A stretch of DNA of 64,000 nt from CAYQPF01 sp964419225 (GTDB lineage Bacteria; Cloacimonadota; Cloacimonadia; Cloacimonadales; CAYQPF01), in assembly GCA_964419225.1 (NCBI GenBank), contig CAYQPF010000004.1, positions 41,047 to 105,046 on the forward strand. Reading direction: 5' to 3'. Made by a program: the position numbers and the translations under genes. Position 1 is the stretch's first letter. Each line of letters starts with the position of its first letter. Below the pieces are notes generated by a model. It did not search any database. It had not been told where the DNA came from and was given only the letters and a program-made list of their open reading frames with translations. This document shows positions 1 to 7,266 of this stretch, one piece after another.

Positions 1-240
1 ATCTCCTTTTTCGTACAAAAAAAAATCCTTGTACCCCGAAAGGCACAAGGATAGTAATATATTTTCAGGATGGAAGCCGAAGCTGCACCTGATCATTGCA
101 CTATTCTCTCGCCTTTATGTTCGGGATAAACCCTGCAAGCAGTACGAAATTTTAATAATCACACATATATCAGGTTTTGCCGTAAGAGAAGATCCCTGTC
201 AGCTTAACCTTTAATGACAAAATAATGCAGGCCGGGAAAA
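1..240 (-). promoter_or_regulatory. Structured 5' leader, candidate attenuator or riboswitch
   Basis: Read on the minus strand, this non-coding stretch holds a hairpin with a TTCG-type loop (66-91), flanked by a longer pairing of 51-55 with 100-104. A terminator hairpin (arms 45-52 and 25-32) and a run of T follow. A ribosome-binding-site-like AAGGAG lies only about 8 nt beyond the T run, at the very edge of the window, so a minus-strand gene probably starts just left of position 1. Positions 192-199 could pair with the 5' arm of the terminator (one G-U pair), which would make an antiterminator. I could not match it to the T-box, TPP, SAM, cobalamin, lysine, FMN or glycine leaders. An independent small RNA is the alternative. 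Confidence 0.45.
16..52 (-). terminator. Intrinsic terminator of the leader
   Basis: An 8-bp stem (45-52 with 25-32) is followed on the minus strand by about nine T residues. Its place directly before a ribosome-binding site suggests attenuation rather than a gene end. Confidence 0.6.
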
Positions 241-249
241 AAACAAGAA

Positions 250-316
250 AATAATTATTAATTATTAATTATCAATTATTAATGGGGGAGAAGGGAGAGT
301 TGTTGAAACCTGCAGA
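250..316 (+). repeat. Dispersed AT-rich repeat with GTTGAAACCTGCAG tail
   Basis: TTAATTATTAATTATCAATTATT-like sequence runs into a GGGGGAGAAGGGAG stretch and then GTTGAAACCTGCAG. The same AT module recurs at 26486-26530 and 46545-46590 (plus) and at 29549-29594 (inverted). The GTTGAAACCCGCAG tail also occurs alone near 18580 and 46525. No coding potential is visible. Confidence 0.55.
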
Positions 317-425
317 AAGATTTTAGTTAAACAATTATCGTTGAACCATCTCTGTTTATCTTCATAAGAATATTTTTTCTTGTCAAAGAGGGGGGTTAAA
401 ATATGATGAATAACAGGAGGAAGAG

Positions 426-1139
426 ATGAGTGCATATGATGTTTTTGCGGAGTATTATGATATTTTCTGGGATTGGAAAGATCTTTTCAGCAAAATAATG
501 GATGGACTTCAGGGGAAATATGGTTTTAAAACTGAGAAGGTATTAGAAATAGCTTGCGGGACTGGAAAGAATCTGGAGTATTTTACGGATTCAACTCTGC
601 TAGCAGGTGTTGATATTTCTGCCAGGATGTTGGATAAAGCACGGGTTAATGTGCCTGCAGGTCAGTTTCATTATGCAAATATGACCGAATTCAATTTAGG
701 TGATAAGTTTGATCTCATCCTTTGTGTTTATGACTCTCTCAATCATTTACTGGAATTCAGTGAATGGGAACAGGTTTTTGTTAGAGTGTCGGCTCATCTC
801 GAAGCCGGAGGTTATTTTGTATTTGATGTGAATACCCCGTTCAAACTTAACTTTGCTCAGAAGCCCAGGTTTATTACGCAGCAGTACCAGAAGGATTACC
901 TGATCATGAAGTATGTAAATTGTGAGGTTAACAAAGCTGAGTGGGATTTAACGTTCATGGTCAATACAGTAGATGAACAATATGAAGCCCGCAGAGTTAA
1001 AATTGTGGAGAATTCTTTCGAAAATGAGCAGATCCGGGAAGCTTTGCTAAAACAATTCTCTTCTGTGGAAATGCTCAATGACAAGCTGGAAGAATTAGGA
1101 GAAACAGAGTACAGAGTTTATTTCATCTGCAGGAAATAG
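426..1139 (+). CDS. Class I SAM-dependent methyltransferase
   Basis: This cytoplasmic protein of 237 residues probably transfers a methyl group from S-adenosylmethionine; the acceptor is unknown. Motif I (LEIACGTGKN) lies at about residues 40-49 and the acidic end of strand 2 (AGVDIS) at about 60. A Rossmann-type continuation (DLILCVYDSLNHL) follows near 100, and a small beta-rich C-terminal half typical of the Methyltransf_25 / class I family comes last. The ATG is preceded by a strong AGGAGG at 415-420. It stands alone between the leader region and a miniature element, so context gives no clue to the substrate. Confidence 0.8.
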   Translation: MSAYDVFAEYYDIFWDWKDLFSKIMDGLQGKYGFKTEKVLEIACGTGKNLEYFTDSTLLAGVDISARMLDKARVNVPAGQFHYANMTEFNLGDKFDLILCVYDSLNHLLEFSEWEQVFVRVSAHLEAGGYFVFDVNTPFKLNFAQKPRFITQQYQKDYLIMKYVNCEVNKAEWDLTFMVNTVDEQYEARRVKIVENSFENEQIREALLKQFSSVEMLNDKLEELGETEYRVYFICRK

Positions 1140-1142
1140 GTG

Positions 1143-1357
1143 TTTAACCCGAACTGTGCAGTAGAATCTTCACAATCTGGCTGAAGCTATTTCAGTGAGC
1201 AGTGGGTAGTAGGCAATATGCCGGAGAGATTTAAGAGAAAGAGATTTGAAGAACTTACAATCTCACTCACCATATATTTATTATATAAATTGTAAGTCCT
1301 CAGTCAACATGATCTTCGACCCAGTTTGCAAACATCTACTGCACAATCCGGGTTTAA
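1143..1357. mobile_element. MITE-like element, copy A (subfamily 1)
   Basis: The left end reads TTTAACCCGAACTGTGCAG and continues into TAGA. The right end is its imperfect inverse, TCTACTGCACAATCCGGG followed by TTTAA. The interior has no reading frame but contains a hairpin with ACTTACAAT / ATTGTAAGT arms. Ends and much of the interior recur at 41516-41766. Both outer edges carry TTAA, as expected if TTAA (or TA) is the target. No transposase is encoded, so this would be a non-autonomous element. Confidence 0.65.
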
Positions 1358-1456
1358 GAATTATTGTATAAATATCAATAAGATTATTGACAGACAAAAT
1401 ATAATAATGAAGATTGATAGATTCCTGAAAGATAAAAACGAAAGACTCTCTTCCTA

Positions 1457-1485
1457 TAAAAACGGGCTGACGGTGAGTCAGCCCG
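1457..1485 (-). terminator. Terminator of the phosphoglycerate dehydrogenase gene
   Basis: A 9-bp GC-rich stem (CGGGCTGAC / GTCAGCCCG, 1463-1485) is followed on the minus strand by five T residues. It lies 24 nt after the stop codon of the gene that ends at 1509. Confidence 0.8.
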
Positions 1486-1508
1486 GAGTAAGGGTTCTAT
1501 AATGAGTA

Positions 1509-2435
1509 TTATTTGTTTACTTTATAAGTAATGTCGCCTAATTCGAAGAAATTAACTATTTGATTAGCTGCAGCAATACCTGCATTGATATTGGCTTCTT
1601 CGGTTTGAGCACCCATTTTCTTGGGAGTAATAAAGATTCTGCCAGCATATTTTTCTTCTAAAACTGCTTTGCATTCAGGAGCAACATCAGTAGCATAAGC
1701 AAAACCGGATTTCTCTGCCATGATTTTAAGTAAAGATTCTTCGCAAACAACTTCTGCTCTGGCAGTGTTAACTAAAACTGCATTTGGTTTCATAATAGAC
1801 ATTAAATCGTAATTAATAGATTTAACAGTATCTTTTGTTTTGGGTAAGTGTAAAGAAATGTAATCACAAGTTGAGTATAATTCTACAACAGAGTCAACAG
1901 GTTTAACACCTTCAGCGAGCATTTTATCTTTTGCAACATAAGGATCGAAGGCATAAACATCCATACCAAAACCTTTAGCGATTAATGCCACATATTTGCC
2001 CACAAATCCATAGGCGTGAATGCCGATTTTTTTCCCTCTTAATTCATAACCGTCTTTTCCTCCAAAGCCTTTTCTGGCAAGATAAAGCATCATAGCGAAA
2101 GCTAATTCAGCAACAGCATTTGAGTTTTGACCAGGGGTATTCATAGCGACAATATTATTTTGAGTAGCAACAGCCAGATCGATATTGTCATACCCAGCTC
2201 CAGCACGAACCACGATTTTTAAGTTTTTACCGGCATTAAGAACTTCTTCGGTTGCCTTATCGCTTCTGATGATCATTGCATCTGCATCAGCCACAGCCAT
2301 TAATAACTCGTCATTAGTTTTGTATGATTCGAGTTTTACCAAATCATATCCGGCTTTTTTGAACACTTCTTCGATACCTTCAACTGCGACTCTGGCAAAA
2401 GGTTTTTCTGTTGCTAAAAGTACTTTCTTGGACAT
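1509..2435 (-). CDS. serA: D-3-phosphoglycerate dehydrogenase, type IIIK
   Basis: The enzyme oxidises 3-phosphoglycerate to 3-phosphohydroxypyruvate, the first step of serine synthesis, in the cytoplasm. At 308 residues it is the short form without an ACT regulatory domain. It has the split substrate/NAD-binding architecture: KIGIHAYGFVGK around residue 135-146 for nucleotide binding, and NTARAEVV for the catalytic Arg region. The usual catalytic His motif TPHxGA is replaced by TPKKMGA (residues 270-276), which places Lys at the His position. Such lysine-bearing enzymes are known as type IIIK phosphoglycerate dehydrogenases. It has its own promoter (2471-2498) and terminator (1457-1485), so it is monocistronic. 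Another D-2-hydroxyacid dehydrogenase is the alternative. Confidence 0.85.
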   Translation of the reverse strand: MSKKVLLATEKPFARVAVEGIEEVFKKAGYDLVKLESYKTNDELLMAVADADAMIIRSDKATEEVLNAGKNLKIVVRAGAGYDNIDLAVATQNNIVAMNTPGQNSNAVAELAFAMMLYLARKGFGGKDGYELRGKKIGIHAYGFVGKYVALIAKGFGMDVYAFDPYVAKDKMLAEGVKPVDSVVELYSTCDYISLHLPKTKDTVKSINYDLMSIMKPNAVLVNTARAEVVCEESLLKIMAEKSGFAYATDVAPECKAVLEEKYAGRIFITPKKMGAQTEEANINAGIAAANQIVNFFELGDITYKVNK

Positions 2436-2470
2436 GTTAATCTCCTTTATTTTTTTTATTTTCTAAACAA

Positions 2471-2498
2471 ATTCTATTTAATATCTTTTGTTTGTCAA
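2471..2498 (-). promoter_or_regulatory. Sigma70-like promoter of serA
   Basis: On the minus strand TTGACA (2498-2493) and TAGAAT (2476-2471) are separated by 16 bp, about 35 nt before the ATG, with AAGGAG as the ribosome-binding site. Confidence 0.55.
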
Positions 2499-2557
2499 TA
2501 TGATTATTTTTATGACAAACATTATCTTTTATATCTGATACAGTTCCAATTAGGTAA

Positions 2558-4189
2558 TTACTCTCTGGTCAGTGGATCGGTTCTTGATATTTCATCAAAC
2601 AGGGAACTAATTCTCTCAAAAGATTCATCAATTTGATTTAAGTAAAGTTTACCAATATCGTCAATTTCTAAGTTTAAATGTTCGTATAATTGGGTTCTAT
2701 AGTCTTTAAGTTTACTAAGAATAAGTTTTAATTCCTTGATCAGGATTTCTTTCTTATGTTTAGTTTGTTGTAAATAGGTGATATCCACGCCAATGCTCCA
2801 AGAAGGCCATCCAGGGATTGGGAATACTTCGGAAATGTTCGAAGACAGAATATATTTGACTTGTTTATCTTTAGTAGTAAGAGTTAAAATCCAATCACGA
2901 TAGTCGTTTTGGGTTTGTAGCCAGTTTTTGATAATTTCATCCCTGTAGCTTTGGCTGGGGAAGATATACTCAAGAGCTTGTGGATTGTTCAGCATTTCCT
3001 GAGCTGTATAGCCTGAGACATTTTCGCTTTCTTTGTTCCAAACTATCAAATTACCTTTTTCATCGAAAGCATTGATCATGACAGGCATATTTTCCACAAG
3101 AAGTTTTGTTTGATAGTTACGCATTTCCAGATCATTTTCTTTCAACAAAACCTGGTCCAGCATATTATTAACAGATTTGCCCAGATAGCACAATTCGTCG
3201 TTACCCTGAATTTCTACTCTTAGGGTTAGGTCAGAGCTTTTGCTAATATTGGAAAAGAGGTTTGTTAAATGAGCGATTCTTTTGATAATAGTATTATCAA
3301 CGATATAGTAGAACACAATTAAAAGAATTAGTCCAAGGAGAATTAAATTAAAAAGATAACTATAAATTGCTAAATTTCCGGAGTTAATTATATCTTTTTG
3401 TTCTTCCAGTTTTACAATCAGGACAGGTATTTTATTGATATCAGATAATAAAGAATAAATTGCAATACGGTTCTCACTTACGTTTTGAACAATTTTATTA
3501 TTTGTTGTTAGAGATTTTCTTATTTTAAGAACATCCTCAGAGAGAGCCTGTCCTTTGTAGTTGTAAAAAAAGATATCCTGCATAATTGAATGTCTAAATT
3601 TAGCTTCCATTCCAGAATTAAGGAGTCTGATCATGATCAATGTACCCAGAATTGGCCCTGTTCCATCGGATTTGGTAATTGGTCTTGCAGAAAGTAAAGC
3701 AATTCCTTCAGGCAGATTAATCAGGCCACTAACTTTATGTTTCGGACTAAAAAACTGAAACAGTTTATTTTCTCTTTCTATGGTTTTCAAGGTTTGAGGT
3801 GATATTGTTTTGGCAGAACCAGACTGGTAATTAAATCCTTGTGAAAAAATCAATACAGGATTTTCAGAAGTATTATACATTAGAAGATAGTCTATGGCGA
3901 GGGTTTGCATAGTTTCTAACTGCAAATTCGAATTAGAATAATCGGCATTTTTGTTTTGGATATACTGATATGTATCATCCCAGGCAGACCAATCGTGGCA
4001 GGAGATATCCAAATTATTCAGTTCGTCTGTTAATACTACAGATAATTGTTCCATATCCTTGCGTAAGTGTTTTTCTTCGAGATTTTTAAAGCTTCGTTTC
4101 AAAGTTACTTGTGATATGAGAAAAGAAATTAGCAGAAAACCGAAGATGGTTAACATTGTTTTCATGAGAATATTTTTTCTCAAATTCAT
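2558..4189 (-). CDS. CHASE4-HAMP-PAS membrane sensor lacking an output domain
   Basis: This inner-membrane sensor of 543 residues senses an unknown extracytoplasmic signal. Membrane helix 1 is at about residues 9-28. The outer part carries the CHASE4 hallmark HDWSAWDDTY at 65-74. Membrane helix 2 is near 275-300, followed by HAMP (about 300-355), a PAS domain (about 365-485) and a helical linker. The protein stops after ...SRTDPLTRE, exactly where a GGDEF domain would begin (TDPLTGLPNR in the family). In the same frame, the codons after the stop read LPNW. It therefore looks like a diguanylate cyclase that lost its catalytic domain. The ATG follows AAGGAGTAATT, and a promoter is visible at 4225-4252. 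Confidence 0.75.
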   Translation of the reverse strand: MNLRKNILMKTMLTIFGFLLISFLISQVTLKRSFKNLEEKHLRKDMEQLSVVLTDELNNLDISCHDWSAWDDTYQYIQNKNADYSNSNLQLETMQTLAIDYLLMYNTSENPVLIFSQGFNYQSGSAKTISPQTLKTIERENKLFQFFSPKHKVSGLINLPEGIALLSARPITKSDGTGPILGTLIMIRLLNSGMEAKFRHSIMQDIFFYNYKGQALSEDVLKIRKSLTTNNKIVQNVSENRIAIYSLLSDINKIPVLIVKLEEQKDIINSGNLAIYSYLFNLILLGLILLIVFYYIVDNTIIKRIAHLTNLFSNISKSSDLTLRVEIQGNDELCYLGKSVNNMLDQVLLKENDLEMRNYQTKLLVENMPVMINAFDEKGNLIVWNKESENVSGYTAQEMLNNPQALEYIFPSQSYRDEIIKNWLQTQNDYRDWILTLTTKDKQVKYILSSNISEVFPIPGWPSWSIGVDITYLQQTKHKKEILIKELKLILSKLKDYRTQLYEHLNLEIDDIGKLYLNQIDESFERISSLFDEISRTDPLTRE

Positions 4190-4224
4190 AATTACTCCTT
4201 AAATCACATCTTATCCAAATCAAA

Positions 4225-4252
4225 TATTTAAACTAATCTAAAAAAGAGTCAA
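4225..4252 (-). promoter_or_regulatory. Sigma70-like promoter of the CHASE4 sensor gene
   Basis: Minus-strand TTGACT (4252-4247) and TAAATA (4230-4225) are spaced by 16 bp, 36 nt before the start codon. Confidence 0.45.
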
Positions 4253-4468
4253 TAAATTATTTCAGGATTCTTAAAATAATCATTTTTTGTCTCTTTACAA
4301 GCAAAAAACCCGAGTTGAGAATGTTTGAAAAACACACAAACAAACTCAATTGACACATATATTAAAATTATGCTTGACTTTGTTTGCTTGTCAACTTTTT
4401 AATTCACAAGAGGATTGGGATTATAAAAGTAATTCCATTTTAATTGTAAAATTAATTAGGAGAATAGG

Positions 4469-5719
4469 ATGTTTAATCAGGAATTTAAGACAGAAATTCG
4501 CGAACAGGTAATTAGAAGATTTAAAGAATATGTTGCCATTAATACAACTTCAGACGAAGAGAGTAGTAGCCATCCATCAACATATGGCCAAAGAGTTTTA
4601 GCGGAAAGAATACTCAATGAAGTTAAAGCTTTTGGGATTACAGATTACATATTGGATGAACTTGGTTATTTGTATTTCACACTTCCGGCCAGTGGAGGTT
4701 GTACAGCACATTCCATAACTTTCTGTTCCCATTTTGATACATCTCCTGATGAGCCAGGCGAAGGGATTATCCCGGTTTTTCATGAGAATTATCAGGGCGG
4801 GAATATTACTTTTCCCAAGAACCCCAATTTGATTTTGAATCCTGATCTTTGTCCTGAACTCCTGGAATTTATTGGAGAAACAATTATTACTTCTCAGGGA
4901 GACACACTTTTGGGAGCTGATGATAAAGCAGGAATAGCCGAAATTATGACAGCCGTAAAATTTCTTCTTGATCATCCGGAAATAAAAAGACCGGAATTGA
5001 GAATTATTTTTACTCCTGACGAGGAAATTGGACAAGGTACTGATCTTATAAAGCTGGATAAAGTTGGGAAAATAGCTTATACTCTGGATGGGGGAATGAT
5101 AGGTGAAATTGAAAATGAATGCTTCAACGCATATTCTGCCAAAATAACTTTCAACGGAATCAACAATCATCCTGGTTATTCCAAGAATGTAATGGTAAAT
5201 GCCATTGCAATCGCAGCGAGATTTACTGCTGCTATTCCCGAATCTGAAACACCGGAGCATACAGAAAAAAGAGAAGGGTTCTATCACATACAGGAAGTTG
5301 GCGGAGATGAAAATACTGCACACTTAAAACTTATATTACGCGATTTTGAAAATGAAAAAAATCAATCCAGGGTTACATATTTAAAAAAATTAGCAGAACT
5401 TTTCAGGGTAAAATATCCTAAGTTGGAGATTAATGTAGAGATTAAGAGCAGTTATAAAAACATGCGTGAGGTCTTGGATCAACATCCTGAAGTTGTGAAT
5501 AGAGCAATACAGGCTATAACTGAAGCAGGAATAAGTCCGTTGAAAGCTGCTGTAAGAGGTGGTACAGATGGAGCAAGACTGTGTTTCAGCGGAATACCGA
5601 CACCAAATCTTTTTGCCGGAGGAATGCTTTTCCACTCAAAGAGAGAATGGATTCCGGAAATATCAATGGTGAAGGCAGTAGAAGTAATTATCAGGTTGAC
5701 TCAGCTTTGGGCTGAATAA
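4469..5719 (+). CDS. pepT: Peptidase T (tripeptide aminopeptidase)
   Basis: This cytoplasmic dizinc aminopeptidase of the M20B family removes the N-terminal residue of tripeptides. The length of 416 residues is normal. Metal ligands are visible at His88 (HFDTSPD), Asp151 (GADDKAG), Glu186 with catalytic Glu185 (PDEEIG), Asp207 (TLDGG) and His389 (FHSKREW). The dimerisation lid between about residues 213 and 315 is present. The gene is monocistronic: the start follows TTAGGAGAATAGG and a strong terminator lies at 5746-5772. An imperfect TTGACA element (4350-4355) lies upstream next to a nested hairpin. Confidence 0.93.
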   Translation: MFNQEFKTEIREQVIRRFKEYVAINTTSDEESSSHPSTYGQRVLAERILNEVKAFGITDYILDELGYLYFTLPASGGCTAHSITFCSHFDTSPDEPGEGIIPVFHENYQGGNITFPKNPNLILNPDLCPELLEFIGETIITSQGDTLLGADDKAGIAEIMTAVKFLLDHPEIKRPELRIIFTPDEEIGQGTDLIKLDKVGKIAYTLDGGMIGEIENECFNAYSAKITFNGINNHPGYSKNVMVNAIAIAARFTAAIPESETPEHTEKREGFYHIQEVGGDENTAHLKLILRDFENEKNQSRVTYLKKLAELFRVKYPKLEINVEIKSSYKNMREVLDQHPEVVNRAIQAITEAGISPLKAAVRGGTDGARLCFSGIPTPNLFAGGMLFHSKREWIPEISMVKAVEVIIRLTQLWAE

Positions 5720-5745
5720 ACATTATAGATAAGAGCTCATTATTT

Positions 5746-5772
5746 AGGACGCATTTATGCGTCCTTTTTTTT
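5746..5772 (+). terminator. Terminator of pepT
   Basis: A 9-bp stem (AGGACGCAT / ATGCGTCCT, 5746-5765) is followed by a T run to 5772. Confidence 0.85.
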
Positions 5773-5782
5773 AAGATAACAG

Positions 5783-6419
5783 TTAATTCATGATATCACC
5801 ATACAAAGCTTTAACACAATCAGGGCAAATTGAATGGGTAAAACCTGTATTGAGATGTTCATGAAAATATAATTCCACTTCCTGCCAATATTCCTGATCA
5901 TTACGTACTTTTTTACAATTACTGCAGATTGGGATGAGACTTTTCAGTTTTATCACTTCATTTACATCCTCAATAGTAAGAATTACATATTTCCGGGAAT
6001 TATAAGTAAACGGAGATGCAGATATCAATAAATGAGTATTTACTTCTTTATCTTCAAAATTGTAACCATAGTGTTGTTTCAAGCGATCTGTGCTGCCTTG
6101 TAAAGTCATAGCAGTATATTGCCGAAATGTCTTTTGTCCATTCAGAGCCAAATTCACAGAATTCCGAATGAGACATTGCCTACAAGCATCTGAGTGTCCG
6201 CACCCTTGTTCACTTTTCTCCGAATTAACACAGTGCATGGCATCACCACCTTTGAGATCGAGAATAGCTTCCTGGTTAGAAAACAATTTGCCTGATGCAG
6301 AATTATAATATTTTATCTTCACATCCTCATCCACAATAAAGACAAAGNNNNNNNNNNAAGGAGGGTATTGCATCCAGAGCGACTCCAAGAAATCCATCCA
6401 TATTTAAACTATTTGTCAT
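5783..6419 (-). CDS. PAS-domain protein with two cysteine clusters, interrupted by an assembly gap
   Basis: A soluble sensor-type protein. An N-terminal PAS-like domain (IVDEDVKIKYYNSASGKLF) contains a Cys-rich insert (CVN...GCGHSDACRQC). A C-terminal IPICSNCKKVRNDQEYW ... ICPDC module is typical of small environmental PAS/Cys proteins and is a plausible metal or redox site. Ten N residues (6348-6357) break the gene. Upstream of them, a second frame starting at ATG 6419, after a perfect AGGAGG, reads MTNSLNMDGFLGVALDAIPS, which fits the family better than the shorter start at 6397. Merging the flanks through a shared CTT would give ...AIPSFVFIVDED. The start and frame before the gap are therefore inferred. 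No output domain is present. Confidence 0.65.
6348..6357. other. Run of 10 N (assembly gap)
   Basis: Ten undetermined bases lie inside the PAS-protein gene. The sequence on both sides ends in overlapping CTT, so the gap may contain no missing sequence. Confidence 0.9.
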
Positions 6420-6468
6420 AATTCCTCCTATAAACTAATATCTATTTACTATTGACTACCAACCGCAA

Positions 6469-7233
6469 CTAACTCATTCTTTTGAAGATCATGCTTAATA
6501 TTTTAAAAAGAATTATACTGAATAGTTTTTTTACAGGATTGGAAATGACGAAGTAATAATTTGTTTTCAACCAGCCTCTTTCTTCCCAGTAACGATAGTC
6601 GAAAGTATTATCTTTAGCTTGCAGAGAGATGATGGCTCTCCACAAATTATAATTAAAAATATCAGCAAAAGAGGGTTGATGGATTTGGCCAGATTTCAAA
6701 TCCTGATAAAATTGAGAGACAATTCTTGATATTTTTTTATCAAGATAGGGGTTGATTTTAATTTCGAGATTAAAGATTTTAATACCTAAACTATAAAGTT
6801 TGTTCACTCCGAGCATTTTTAGTATTTTGCGGAAATACTTAATACCGTCAACTTCGCCTGCACCGACAGTTTGAACAATGATCAGAGCTTTTTTGGTGCA
6901 GAATCTTGGTCTATGGCAGATATAGGCAAAGTGATCCAGAACATTTTTCACAGAGGCACTGATATGTAGGACATAAATGGGGGATGCGATGATGAAACCA
7001 TCAGCTTCCAAAAGTTTTTGTTCAAGTGCAGAAACAATTTCGTGGTGAGGGCATTTATCTTCGCCTTCTAAAAAACACCTGTGGCAGGATTTACAGAATT
7101 CGAGATTTAGGTCTGTCACACCGATTTGCTCGAATTCAACGTCTCCCAGCAGGAGCATTTTTTCAATTACCAGCTGGATGAGTCTGTCGGTATTTCCTTT
7201 TTTTTTGCTTCCATTGAGGATAATAATTTTCAT
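6469..7233 (-). CDS. Flavodoxin-fold NAD(P)H-dependent FMN reductase family protein
   Basis: A cytoplasmic flavoprotein of 254 residues. The FMN phosphate loop (ILNGSKKKGNTDRL) is at about residues 5-18, and ASPIYVLHISASVKNVLDHF supplies the second FMN contact. FCKSCHRCFLEGEDKCPHH gives a CxxCxxC...C cluster near residue 50, as in iron-sulfur flavoproteins. The C-terminal 100 residues are an extension with a hydrophobic tail, possibly membrane-associating. The ATG at 7233 follows TTGGAG; a TTG 12 nt further upstream is less likely. The kinase gene on its upstream side ends at 7267, so the two may be co-transcribed. Substrate unknown. Confidence 0.75.
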   Translation of the reverse strand: MKIIILNGSKKKGNTDRLIQLVIEKMLLLGDVEFEQIGVTDLNLEFCKSCHRCFLEGEDKCPHHEIVSALEQKLLEADGFIIASPIYVLHISASVKNVLDHFAYICHRPRFCTKKALIIVQTVGAGEVDGIKYFRKILKMLGVNKLYSLGIKIFNLEIKINPYLDKKISRIVSQFYQDLKSGQIHQPSFADIFNYNLWRAIISLQAKDNTFDYRYWEERGWLKTNYYFVISNPVKKLFSIILFKILSMIFKRMS

Positions 7234-7266
7234 TGATGACTCCAAAATAATTTAAATTCACATGAC

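Noticed and set aside
29..214. Open frame of 61 codons on the plus strand
   Set aside because: It has no ribosome-binding site, overlaps the structured minus-strand leader and matches no family.
4598..5323. 241-codon antisense frame within pepT
   Set aside because: Shadow of the well-supported peptidase T gene, with no motif or ribosome-binding site.
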